This document shows positions 1-10,226 of a DNA stretch of 36,393 bases, piece by piece (within the stretch, counting starts at the first letter, position 1; every line of letters starts with the position of its first letter). Source of the DNA: Phlyctochytrium arcticum (lineage: Eukaryota; Chytridiomycota; Chytridiomycetes; Chytridiales; Chytridiaceae); contig JAHLKI010000072.1 in NCBI GenBank assembly GCA_025602905.1, positions 1 to 36,393 of the forward strand. The letters run 5' to 3'. A program made the position numbers and the translations under genes. Below the pieces are notes generated by a model that saw nothing but the letters and a program-made list of their open reading frames with translations, did not search any database and had not been told where the DNA came from.

Positions 1-337
1 AACCACATATATGGATAATTATTAAGAACTAGATTCTGAGCCACTACTATGCGTGCCATCTGTGCGAAATTGATGAGATTAGCATACACGAACGGATGGT
101 ACTGGGGTCGACCCCTACCTTCCAGTGCGCTCAGCGATATAGGACCAGATCTGGGACTGGCTGCGTCTGCGGTACTCCAAGCTGGGGACAAATCATGACA
201 TTGGTCAGCATGCCCATTCGGTTCCCGGGATTGGCTTTCAACTCTGACATCCACATCAGAAAGCTCCTCGTAGACCACTTCAAGCGCTTCGTCCAAAATA
301 TCTTCCACATCTCCCATTATATCGTACGAAGGCGACA

Positions 338-960
338 CTATATTATCATGATTCGGTTCTCTGCATTCTCATCATCATCTGCACATGCCGGCTCCGAATG
401 GGCATCGATATTATTCAACTCATAATACTGTCGCTCAGGAGTCGACGGATCGTCTATTCCATCTGCGCCCTCTTCTGCTGCATTGCGCATCTCGTTATGG
501 CGGAATTTGTGTCGTTGCGGGGAAACAGGGGAACAAAGAGTTATTTCGGCTTCCTGTTCCTCCACCTCCAAGTGATGAAAGGCGGCCTCAAGTTCCGAGT
601 CGAGATCAGGTAATGCATGTGTTATATTTGCAGTGTCGTTTACGTCGCCATTGCTGCCGATATCTCGATATGCTTGGCCCACGGCAGCTTTGTCGGTTCG
701 CAAACGAAGGGCAAACTGCTGGTCAACTCTGTCAACTTGGAATACCTATGAGTACCTGATGAATATCAGTTGGTAAACTAACGATTTTTTGATAAATGCG
801 ACGGTGTACCTTGCGCGAAGAGTCCCACACCAGCAAATACGATAAATCGTCTCCTTCATGATTGGCAGCGAAATGCCGTGGCTCTCCCGTCTGAAAAGGA
901 ATTGAGACCCTGCCAATGCGAGCCGGGCAACGTGATCGCGAACCTGAGTTGACGGGCAAT
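338..960 (-). CDS. Possible spliced hypothetical gene, 3' part
   Basis: I do not recognise this gene. Two consecutive minus-strand reading frames have protein-like composition. One (about 960 to 783) contains GEPRHFAANHEGDD and DSSRKVHRRIYQ. The other (about 745 to 338) is strongly acidic, with DLDSELEAAFHHLEVEEQE, and ends with a stop at 338. They can be joined by a very short intron in phase 0. Either 782-746 (37 nt, GTTAGT...CATAG) or a ~40-nt one starting at the GTACTC downstream of IHQ would work. Both are shorter than the introns elsewhere in the window, so the model is weak. The 5' end is unresolved: a competing frame (SNDFETPSSEG, VRDHVARLALAG) covers 760-1050. It would be transcribed divergently from the coiled-coil gene at 1331. 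RNA reads would decide. Confidence 0.35.
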
Positions 961-1330
961 GCTCCAGGAATGACACCCTGCCTTTATGCGACCGCAAGAT
1001 ACCTTCAGATGATGGTGTTTCAAAGTCGTTACTGTCTGTTAATAGAAAGCCAAAAGTTAGTTTGAAAAAAATGCTCCTTTTCCGTAACTCAGACTCTCGC
1101 ACAATTCAAGCCTACGCAAGTTCCGATGCCTGTCCGTACGCCTTTTCCAAGCAGCACTTTGAACCTTCCTCGCACTGGCCATTCGAGAGACGAGAAAGAC
1201 GGGGACCCATGTTTGGTATTTTCCATCTGTTGAAGCTGATTCTTTGCGTGAGGGGTTTTTTGACACCACGGTTTTTACGTAACAGCGATTTCCATTTCGC
1301 GTTCCGCCTGTCGCGTGTTGATGGACAGAC

Positions 1331-4300
1331 ATGTCGTCCATCCGGAGCAGCCATGAGCATCCTCACCGTGACCGCCGAGAAACCTCCAAGTCCAAGTCAG
1401 AACGATCAAGAGGCTCCTGCGGGGGTTTGTCAGAGTCTCAAGATGCCCAAACAACCTGTACTTCCGTTATTATCAACCCCAGCCGCCTGAGTGAGCGCTC
1501 GCAGGACCTGGTTCGAGCAGCTGCTATGATATCCAAAACTCTCAAGGAACTCGAAGGAGGGATTTACGCGGCATCACACCATACAGAAACCAAGCACCAC
1601 AAATGCCACCATCATCAGCACCATCGTTTACCATCGGCACAACCTCCTTCGGGAGATCTGCATACGGCAAGACACGAGACTGAACGAGCGCACCTCAAGT
1701 CTGCAAATGGCCACGTCGAAAATCCGACATCGATTTTCACATCCGGCTCACCTTTTGGGAATGCTCATGAGAAGGGTACACACCTAGTCACTCAGTATGA
1801 CCCAAACCCCATCAAGCCCGCGACCCAAGTTTCATCATCAGGAACGAGCAACTCCGGTGACGATAATCAGGACAATGGGGACTACCGATCTGTATCTCCA
1901 CTAGACATTCAGCCACATCCAGAGCAACCGTTTGAAGGTACGGAGAAGGATGGCAATTTCACATCGATGACTACGCCAGATGACGGCCCTTCTACCTTTA
2001 CGCAAGAGAACCAAAGTGGAATGCCTGGATGCGACCCTAAATCGAGTACAGCAAAGCAGGCTGCCACTTCACACCATTCCAGGAGACGTCATGATTGCGA
2101 CAGCAAAGTTTCTGAAAGCAGTGCAGGTGTTTCGGGACAAGAGAATATTCAATTTATGCGCAACGGCGCAAAGCAGAGTAGCAAAGTTCCGCACCGCTTT
2201 TCCACTACAAACGGAATATCCTCTTCCTCAGGATCTAAGTCGCACAATATGAAAATCGAGCATAGACTGAAGCAACTTGAGAATGAAAATTGGCATTTGA
2301 AAGCAAGAGTGCAGGCTCAAGAAAGTATCGATCTGACACTGGTAGCCAATCTTCAAAAGAAACTTTCAGCTTTAGAAGAGTTCAACAAGCGCACTGCTAC
2401 CGACGAAATTCCGAACCAACACCTCCCAGCGCTGCATGAGCAAGATCCTACAATCAGTTTTTTAAAGCGTAAGATTCAACTGTTGGAAAAGGAGAACGCC
2501 AAGTCAATGAATACCTCTTCCAAAGAAGAAAAGCATCGCTTAAACCAAGCAAATCTTCGATGTCGGGCACTCGAGAGTGACAATCAGGATTTGCAGATGC
2601 GGGTCTCACGGCATCATATCGAGATAAAATCTTTGCTGGAGCAAAATGAGATTTTGAAACGAGAAAATAAGAGGTTAATTGAGCAGGAGATTGATTTGAA
2701 GGGAAAGCTATTACATTTGGAGGAGGCCAAGAGGGTCAGACCGGCTTCCGAAGGTGTCGCAACTCCTGAGCACGACACCAGTGGAACACGCCACTTGACT
2801 GATTCAAGATCGCCAAGTCAGTCTCACCAGAAGCTTCGTGAGGATATTTTGCGATTGATTAACGATGAATCACGACGAATCCGTGATCAAAAATATCAAG
2901 TCACGCTCAATAGGTCATCAGCAACATTCCCGGTGCGAAACCTTGACGCACTACTCGAGGTTTTGGAAACACTTCGCGTACTTGTGACGTCCCCGAATCC
3001 TGGCGAAGCAAAACTACTGAGTATAGGCAGTCAATTGGTTGAAGCGGTTGGTGTCACGTCTCACGCTTACTTATCTGCTCTCGATCAAGCGCTAGAGCTG
3101 GACCAACGTGTTATGCAAATACAGGAGGAAGGTAGCAAGATGCGCCAGGAAACCGAACGCACTGTCAAAAAGATTACGAAAGTCTACGAACGTGATATGC
3201 GAGGGCTTCGAGCTGAGAACCAGGCATTGGCGTCGCAATTAGAGATCATGAAAGAGGAGGTCAGGGGGTTTGAGGTTGCCTACCTTGAAGAACAAGATCG
3301 TTGCATTGATGAGGTTGCCAAAGCTCGCGAAATCGGGCTTCGAGAACACTCTGAACTCCACGACGCCATTCATGAGTTAAATAGGAAGGACCGACACCAA
3401 ATTACGACCCAATCGCAGGAGCTTCTATTGCAAGAACAGCTTAAAAATGCTCAAAGTGAACGTATCATAGCCGAATTGACTGCACAGTCGGATCAAATCC
3501 GGTCGCACCGAACACATCTGGAAGACACAATTGAAAAATGGAAACGGGAAAATACCACGTTACAGGAATCATGTGAAAAGTCCCGCACCGCCATGGAGGC
3601 AAGTCAACTAGAGGTGGGCCAAATGTCTGCAGTGATTAAAGATTTGGAAAGCCGATTGGAGGATGAGATTTTGCGCGGCAAAAATAAGGAGCAGATGCTG
3701 CATGTCATCGAGAAGGAGCTGGCGACCACCAGGCAAGATGTGGACATGAAAGCTGGCGAGGGAGAGTTCGTAGCAGAGAACGCCAATAGGCCGGGAAAGT
3801 GTCTCCAGGGAATTGAGAAAATATTAGCCACTCGACTTCAAGAGTTTACCAAAGTCAATTCCGGGCAGGGCCTGCCGTCCAATTCTGGTGGAGTGGCCGG
3901 GTTTGAAAATCTGGTCAGCGTTCTTGTTGAGAAACAAGAGTCTGGACAGGAGCTGGAACAGTTGCATACTATGGTCGAGGGTAAGGGGTACTTTGAATGG
4001 CGTCCGCTATGATTGGATACTGATGACAGAAATCCTTAGAACATGTTCAACAACTCGATACACTCCGCCGTGAAAATACGCAGTTGAGGCAGCGATTGAT
4101 GACACAGAAAGACGGATTGAAAACGCGTGAAGAATGCTGGGTGAACAAGCTCAAAGTCATACAAAGCTCGCTGGCCGAGTTGCAAGCACAACACCAAACT
4201 CTGGAATCCTTGCTGACCGATTATGAGAAACAATTTCAATACCTTAACACTCTCCTTCATCCCACTACAAGCTTGGCTACGTGGAGCAAAAGCGAGCACC

Positions 4301-4626
4301 CATTACCGTTCGCTCAAACCTTTTCCGATTTTTACAGCGATTATCTCGCGGTAAAAGAGGGGGCATGTGTACTTACCCAAAAATTGGAAGCTACAACCAC
4401 AAATGTTCAAACACGAACTTGTCAGATTGAGACATTGACATCACGTCTAGAGTCTGATCGTGATCGGATCACATCGTTAGAGAGAGCGTTAGAGAAAGAG
4501 CTATGCAAATCAAAGGAGGTGCAAGAGCGGTTACGGTTTGTTGAGCAACAAAAGACCGAATTAGAAGGTAAAATGAATCGGATCATGGCGGGATTGAAGA
4601 AACTCTTTTACGGTCCTATTTTGTAA
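1331..4626 (+). CDS. Large coiled-coil protein, one intron
   Basis: Predicted 1078-aa protein. Exon 1 is 1331-3980 and exon 2 is 4040-4626. The 59-nt intron (3981-4039, GTAAGG...CTTAG, branch-like CTGAT) is inferred because without it the frame stops at 4012. With it the heptad-rich sequence continues smoothly (MVE then EHVQQLDTLRREN). Residues 1-300 are low-complexity, Ser-rich and charged, with a His-rich patch near 100 (HHKCHHHQHHR). From about 305 to the end most of the chain is heptad-type coiled coil (KIEHRLKQLENENWHLKARV, SFLKRKIQLLEKENAK). This is interrupted at about 500-590 by a non-coiled segment containing ILRLINDESRRIRDQKY and LDALLEVLETLRVLV. No enzyme motif, signal peptide or membrane segment is visible. 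A scaffold at the spindle pole, centrosome or cytoskeleton is only a guess from architecture. It is the one convincing host gene in the window. Confidence 0.8.
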
Positions 4627-5585
4627 CATGTACTCTTGCTATTTCCCTCAATCCTCAATACATCAATATCAACAGAGTATACCTCAATCGCAAAACACGC
4701 TCTGTTGATCCCCGTGACCTATCCTTGGTTCATTGTCTTTCGCTTTCTTGCTCTCTTTTTCGCACGCTGTCTGTCCTTCCCTTACCTTTCAAATTTGATG
4801 CTGATTTTTTGGCCGGCACTCTCGCTTCCTGTCTTTCCAACGAGCCTCTTGCTAGATTTTTCCTGTTTGACTGTCCTGTTCTGTCCACAAATATGTCATG
4901 GTAGCATATTTGTAGGAGGATGGATGGATGGATGAATGAAAAGGTAATGGACGTTGAATGCACCTTCCCAGGGTGCGAGAGTCGGGTAGTTGTGATTATA
5001 GCTTTAGTGCAGAGGAAGCCAAGCGTAAAGCGTATGAAAATGTAAAGTGTAAAGGATATACTAAAAGAAACAAAACATCATGTGTAATAAGGCACCGGGC
5101 TGCGCTACTAGCGCTACTACCATCGGGTACTACCGGCAAGGCCATGATACGTCCGTAATCTTCCGTACCGTGCTGTTACCAGTCAAATTATCCTGGGGTC
5201 CGTTGCGATGCGACAAACCAACAGTGCTGAGGGTTTACGAGTAAAGGTCTAGGTATAGCTACTGTACTTTGAGTTTGCTGTATAGCTACTTTGCGTTTGC
5301 AGCAGTCTTCAGTATCAGGAAGCAATATGTGGATTGAGAAAGATATGTAAACAATTGACGTTTTATTCCTTTCTTGTCATCTATCTTCTATAACTTTTGA
5401 TCTCTCCATTGCACGCTGGTGTGCGTTAGCAACCGGTCAATCAGGCAGTTAGACGTACTGCTGTATTTTTCCCATCTTTGAATTTCTACTACGGAACACG
5501 CGCGCCAAGGGATGGGCTAGGTAGGGAAACATGCTCGTTGGAATGAGTAAAAGGCCCTACGCCGTTTGATGCGAACGGAGTGTAC
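4627..5585. other. Gene-free stretch after the coiled-coil gene
   Basis: No supportable gene. 4636-4935 is pyrimidine-rich and gives spurious hydrophobic open frames. A short GGAT tandem repeat lies at 4918-4937. The first ~200 bp should hold the 3' UTR and poly(A) signals of the upstream gene. The rest shows nothing I can name. Confidence 0.5.
4918..4937. repeat. (GGAT)n microsatellite
   Basis: About four copies of GGAT/GGATG followed by a degenerate GAAT copy. Confidence 0.8.
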
Positions 5586-6430
5586 TCAGATATCGCAATA
5601 CTCGGAGCAAATGTGACATAAAAGATGCTGACTTGATTCAATGTCAGTACTCATGAGGCAGGGGAGACCGCCGCACCCCCTTCCGAAGTTCAAAATCTTA
5701 TCAAACTTCACATGGTTCAGCTTGTTCAAGATCATTACTCGAGTACTCATGAAGCAGGGGTCTTGGGCCAGCTTTTTCAAAGTCATCCCTCTTGCCTGCC
5801 GGCGGCCCTCGCAGGGGCGCAAACACTGCGGAAGATATGAACTGTGATAAACCACGCAAGGAATCACCAATGGTCATTCAGTTCACAGCTTGAAGAGGAA
5901 TCCAAGGATGCCGATGCAATATGGGAAGCTGCACATTGGTATTTATCGTTGTTGCTTCTCTTTGTCCATTATCGTTTGTCCTTTGCCTCCCATCTGTAAC
6001 TTTTTGGGCTTCCTCTGTATTTCGTTTTTCTTCGTCTATTGTCTTTTGTGACGAGAGGGTAAACCATCGCTTCGCTCGGGTACAATGTAGGGAATTATTT
6101 TCATTTTGATCTTCACCAAATGAGGTGAAGAGACAGAAATAACAAAATGGAAATGTATCCGAGAAGAAGTGTCCGCACAGTGAATGACATTCAAGAGATC
6201 TGGCAAAAATGTAGGTATGATATACACCGATCCCTTCCTTGCTTGCCCATACAACTTGTGAATAGTAATTGCATAGGTGATGGATGTGCATGTTGAATAT
6301 CTTGACCCTGAATACTGCTCATCTTCACAGAGACCGGTGACAATATCTAAAAGTTGAGTATCGTTCTGAGAATTGTTTGAATTTGCCAATTTGTCCTTGC
6401 TGAAGACATGGTAGAATGTAACTGCTAAAA
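5586..6430. other. Unassigned region with a short direct repeat
   Basis: GTACTCATGAGGCAGGGG at 5647-5664 recurs with one mismatch at 5743-5760. Minus-strand open frames at 5878-6434 have no recognisable domain and overlap each other in two frames, so I do not call a gene. Confidence 0.4.
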
Positions 6431-6646
6431 TCATTTCACTGACAATAATCCCACTGTCTTCTTCGAGGTAAGTATGTCGAGATTTGAAGGGAATTCTTTC
6501 AAAATTGGCGTTTCATACAAAAGTTTCATTGTCTCCCAGACCATTGAAGGACCCTCAACCTGAACCAACAGTTTAGAACCGATGGTAGTCCAGTCACTTT
6601 CAAAAACATTATGATTGTATTCATTAGGGCGTCGGTAGATATCCAA
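6431..6646 (-). CDS. Short hypothetical coding fragment
   Basis: A 71-codon minus-strand frame (starting MDIYRRPNEYNHNVFESDWT, ending in a stop at 6431) has a natural-looking amino-acid mix including GSKLLVQVEGPSMVWETMK. I recognise no family. It sits in a locally AT-rich stretch with no neighbouring gene. It may be an exon or the leftover of a mobile element. Confidence 0.2.
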   Translation of the reverse strand: MDIYRRPNEYNHNVFESDWTTIGSKLLVQVEGPSMVWETMKLLYETPILKEFPSNLDILTSKKTVGLLSVK

Positions 6647-6708
6647 TGCTCAGCTGAATTAGGCACTTGTGAAAATCCCTCACAAAAACTACATGAGCAT
6701 TTGCAAAT

Positions 6709-7044
6709 TTGAGCCTACAGTTGTGCGTACTACTCCGTCAAGTTAATAAGACTAAGGTTTTCTCGCCCAAGTGTGGAAGGCAGCATGTACGAAAAATCAC
6801 CGCCCAAGATAGCAACAGTGCCACCAACAGGTTCGTACATTTATATGCCGCATCATCTCCAATGGTAAAGCATTTCTATTGGAGCAACTCACCAAGCGCA
6901 TCTCATGGGGATTTTATGGTGCAAATGGAGTTGGCCAACATATTAGTTGGGACCTTTGTCTCACGTGTGCACCGGGGCATTGAATCCGCGAAGAAGCTGA
7001 CTTCGGTAGTTGAAGAAATCTGCCAGGCCAAAATCGCGGCTTAG
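6709..7044 (+). CDS. Short hypothetical coding fragment
   Basis: An open frame with coding-like C-terminal sequence (SHGDFMVQMELANILVGTFV, then GIESAKKLTSVVEE). The first ATG in frame is well inside it, so the 5' end would need an upstream exon. No family recognised. Chance is a real alternative. Confidence 0.2.
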   Translation: MSLQLCVLLRQVNKTKVFSPKCGRQHVRKITAQDSNSATNRFVHLYAASSPMVKHFYWSNSPSASHGDFMVQMELANILVGTFVSRVHRGIESAKKLTSVVEEICQAKIAA

Positions 7045-7306
7045 TAATTGGATCGTGGGAAATTTCATGTTAGTGACCCAACGCAAGCGTGCAGAGTTTT
7101 GTATATTTCTTAGTTTAGCCAGTGTCCCTATTGCGTGAAATCATATAAAAAGGCAGTCTGGGTTTGTTTTGAAGAAGAGAATCCAGGACTGTCACCTACA
7201 ACATATTGTACGCTTTCAAAAGCATCTAGTCATCCTGTTGTAGGCCTGTCTGCTCCTGTTTTCCTTTCCTAAAGAGCCAGCACCGGCAAGAGCAAAAAAT
7301 GTCTTA

Positions 7307-7335
7307 CAGTGACTACCAAAACTGTCTCAATGTTT
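7307..7335. repeat. Tc1 left terminal inverted repeat
   Basis: 29 bp, exact reverse complement of 8886-8914, directly after the TA target. Confidence 0.95.
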
Positions 7336-7542
7336 GCTCTTTTTGCCTACATGTGCATGTTTTAGCAAAATGTAATTAGGAAGATGATGGTCATGTATAA
7401 TAACAAAACGACAAGAAATATGTAAAAAACAATTCGTGTTATAATGTCTAACCACTAGAGAATGTCCTGAGCTGAGAATATATTTTAGAGTGGGTGGGTG
7501 TCATTGAGACAATTTTGGAGCCTACCTCGAATTTTGTCAAAA

Positions 7543-8560
7543 TCAGTACTTTGTGTACCCTCCTTGTGCTTTGAGAACAGCTTCAACCCTCCTGGGCATG
7601 CTTTCAATCAGGTTCCGACAGACTGCAGCGGGTATGGCGTCCCACTTGGTCTGAATACGTTCCCAGAGTTCGTGAATAGAAGTGGGTGGGTTGGGGTGTT
7701 TTGCCAGTTGTTTTTTCAAGTGGGACCAGAGATGTTCGATTGGATTGAGGTCAGGGCTTTGGGCTGGCCACCACATGAGTGGAATGTTGTGCCTTTGGAA
7801 CCAACTCCTTGCAAGTCTACTAGTATGTTTGGGGTTGTTGTCTTGCTGAAATTCAATGTCCGCAGGAGAAATGTCGTAAAAATCCAGACTAGCCAGCAAA
7901 TCGTCCTCCAAAATTTCACAGTATAGTTGGGCATCCATCCGTCCATCAATCTTTGCGGCGTAGCCGGGCCTATCCCATGTCATACAACCCCAAACCATCA
8001 CTGAACCACCTCCAAACTTCAGTGTTCCTTCGACCGTGCGATCATTAAGCCCCTCCCCCTTCTTCTTCCACACCCAACTGCGACCATCCGACCCAAGGCG
8101 ATTGATTTTAGTCTCGTCAGACCAGACAACACGCTTCCAATCATCCACAGTCCAATTTTTGTGTGCAACAGCCCAATCCATCCTTGCCTTCCTGTGACGA
8201 GGTAAAAGTCGAGCCTTTTTCTGCTTCACTGCCGCCTTCAAACCGGCCTGCTTCAGCCCCCGACGAACTGTTGAAGGTGAAATAGCCTTGTTGGTAACAT
8301 CCTGAAGAACTTGAGCAACTTTGGGGGCCGTTTCAGCTTCACCAGATGTAATGAGAGAAACAGCTCGAGAAATAGTACGAGGTGTCAAGAGCTTTGGGCG
8401 TCCCCCCGACAATGAAGGCAGATCCGGAAGATTGTTGTGACTTGACGCGGGACACCGTGGCATGGCCTATCCCCAGGGAAGAGGCAATTTGTCGGGCAGA
8501 ATGGCCATGGGAAAGCTGAACCAGGATGCTGTTTTTGGCGTCTGGAGAAATTGGTCTCAT
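7543..8560 (-). pseudogene. Tc1-family transposase, frameshifted
   Basis: Starts at ATG 8560 with an N-terminal helix-turn-helix (MRPISPDAKNSILVQLSHG, then SARQIASSLGIGHATVSR). Around 8430-8445 the frame shifts. The downstream frame carries the second DNA-binding half (GGRPKLLTPRTISRAV) and the catalytic domain to a stop at 7543. The catalytic residues are D in VVWSDETKINRLGS, D in IEFQQDNNPKHTS and E in SPDLNPIEHLW. There are 34 residues between the second D and the E, i.e. DD34E. Total length about 340 aa is normal for the family. No intron signature explains the shift, so I treat it as an inactivating indel. Confidence 0.9.
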
Positions 8561-8885
8561 GGTGGTGGAAAAAGATGAAGAGGGAGAAAGTGAGGGCAGG
8601 GCGCGTTTAAATACTCCTGCGGGGCCAAGCCACGTCATGTGATCTCACGTGGCATTTGTTTTTGCATGCCAATGGCAAAACGTGCACATCTTGGGCAGGC
8701 GCTCCAAAACTGTCTCAATGACCAACCCACCTACACATGGCCCCTGCTCCCTGAAATTTGCATATCACATAAAATACTATTGATCAAACATCTTCCTCTG
8801 ATATTGCACAACACTTTTGGTCTAAGCAAGACCCCAATTTTACAAGGTACTTCTAGAGAAATTCATGCATACTTCAAAATTTACA

Positions 8886-8914
8886 AAACATTGAGACAGT
8901 TTTGGTAGTCACTG
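8886..8914. repeat. Tc1 right terminal inverted repeat
   Basis: 29 bp, exact reverse complement of 7307-7335, followed by TA. Confidence 0.95.
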
Positions 8915-8916
8915 TA

Positions 8917-9546
8917 TTTCTGCCACAACATTGTTCATATGAAATGACATGGCATTTTGGTGCAATGACTACTGCAAACTTTACTGTATGATACATTTTG
9001 TACTTCCTACTTCAGCACATTGATTGATCCTTCTCAATGATCAGCCAATACAGTATTACAGTCGAATGGCAAAGAGGGCCAGACGTTTGCTCCAAGGTAG
9101 GAATGGGCTGGCGGCTAAGAAAGGGTCGTTCCTGGACGAGACACAATTGATTTGGTTCAGTTTCTTCTTTAGGTAGGACGTACAGTAAATGGCATTGGAG
9201 TCACACCAATCTAACTGGCACTTTGTGATGCACGTAAGATGTCCCAATCTTAAAAGGATTACCCATTGACCCATCTGCTGGTAGGTCTACATGCACGTAT
9301 ACAGTAGCGCGCAGCGTTCAGCCGGGGGCCCCAGGTTTCCTCTACTACTGTATGTGGATTAAAGTCATGTAGAACAAAGGAAGGGCATAAGTATGGATGT
9401 GGGAAGATCAAAACTTGTCAAGATAATAGTGTCCAAAACCAACTGTGCCACTATAAAAAAACAATTCATGACTTTGCCACCTCTCGCCAAAGACTGTGCC
9501 ACTTTCGAGCTTTTGTGGTGCCGCCAATCGTATCTTATTATATAGG
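8917..9546. other. Gene-free stretch between Tc1 and the tandem repeat
   Basis: Only short overlapping open frames on both strands, none with a recognisable motif. Nothing else seen. Confidence 0.5.
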
Positions 9547-9770
9547 GAGTTGGTAAAAAGACGCCCGGCATCTAATCTTAAAACAACGCCCCCATTAAAT
9601 TTGAAGAAATATGCCCAAAATGCCGATCTCCGCTCCTCGTCCAATCAGTCGTCCAATTCTGTGTCCCATTCTGTGGGGCATTTCAAAAGGAAAAAAAAGA
9701 GAGTTGGTAAAACGACGCCCGGCATCTAATCTTAAAACAACGCCTCCATTAAATTTGAAGAAATATGCCC
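9547..9770. repeat. Tandem ~154-bp repeat unit (copy 1 and start of copy 2)
   Basis: The 70-bp block at 9547-9616 (starting GAGTTGGTAAAAAGACGCCC) recurs at 9701-9770 with only two differences, giving a 154-bp period. The second half of the unit in copy 1 (about 9617-9700) recurs after the hAT element at about 17209-17275 (CCAATCAGTCGTCCAATTCTG). A third, diverged start of the unit lies at 17292-17350. The hAT element therefore interrupts copy 2 of a tandem array. Confidence 0.85.
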
Positions 9771-9785
9771 TAGACCTGCCACCCG
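9771..9785. repeat. hAT left terminal inverted repeat
   Basis: TAGACCTGCCACCCG, exact reverse complement of 17159-17173. Confidence 0.85.
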
Positions 9786-9815
9786 CAGGTAATGGACGGG
9801 TTGAGGGGCCTGACT

Positions 9816-9826
9816 CAGCGCAACCC
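9816..9826. repeat. Inverted repeat flanking the inner segment, left
   Basis: CAGCGCAACCC is the exact reverse complement of 13302-13312. Weaker inverted similarity extends outward on both sides (GGTAATGG/GGTAACGG-type sequence). It may mark the ends of a nested element or be subterminal hAT sequence. Confidence 0.5.
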
Positions 9827-9830
9827 AAGA

Positions 9831-9844
9831 TTTTGGCGCCAAAA
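9831..9844. repeat. 14-bp palindrome TTTTGGCGCCAAAA
   Basis: Perfect palindrome just inside the left inverted repeat. Function unknown. Confidence 0.8.
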
Positions 9845-10012
9845 ATTTACATAAGCAATGTCCGACAGCCCAAGCCATTTCCGCGAGAATGAAGGGATAC
9901 CTGAAAGTGACCCAATTTCACCCAAACTTTATATAAAATAACGAAACCGAGTAAACGAGAATGAAGGAAACATATCTAAGAAGCTAAGGAAAACGTGGCC
10001 GCTACCTCAGAC

Positions 10013-10022
10013 TATATAAAGG
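10013..10022 (+). promoter_or_regulatory. TATA-like box
   Basis: TATATAAAGG lies on the plus strand, about 200 bp past the 3' end of the minus-strand gene at 10227-13113. The only downstream plus-strand frame is tiny (ATG at about 10071, 15 codons). Either it drives an unseen transcript antisense to that gene or it is chance. Confidence 0.3.
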
Positions 10023-10226
10023 ATAGAGTTTGACCCGAAAAACCAACAGTCTAAGCGCATCTAAGAATTTGATGGGGTACGTGAAATGCGTAAGCATGGT
10101 GAGATACACGAGCTACTGAGTTGATGTTGAAACTGATGATTCTAAATAGTGTTAGAAAGAAGGTTGTTAATCGCTCATAGCCGGGAAAAGGACGCAACTC
10201 GCGAGACACTGAGCGGTACCTCTGGC

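Larger units (their letters stand above)
7307..8914 (-). mobile_element. Tc1/mariner-type DNA transposon, complete ends
   Basis: A 1608-bp element. Perfect 29-bp terminal inverted repeats, starting CAGTGACTACCAAAACTGTC, lie at 7307-7335 and 8886-8914. They are bounded by the TA target duplication (7305-7306 and 8915-8916). Ends beginning CAGT, a TA target and a DD34E transposase place it in the Tc1 group. A second inverted pair lies inside (7500-7521 and 8701-8722, one mismatch) and repeats the core CCAAAACTGTCTCAATG. In each end the inner copy is in opposite orientation to the outer one. The transposase is on the minus strand and is frameshifted, so this copy is probably non-autonomous but could be moved by a related transposase. 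Confidence 0.93.

Noticed and set aside
96..759. Plus-strand open frames at the left edge
   Set aside because: Two overlapping plus frames mirror the acidic minus-strand frame. Composition favours the minus strand.
4636..4935. Hydrophobic open frame that looks like a membrane protein
   Set aside because: Produced by T/C-rich 3'-flanking DNA. No ATG context or domain, and an overlapping frame is open on the other strand.
5586..5870. Minus-strand 94-codon frame
   Set aside because: It covers a short direct repeat, has no motif and biased composition. Likely chance.
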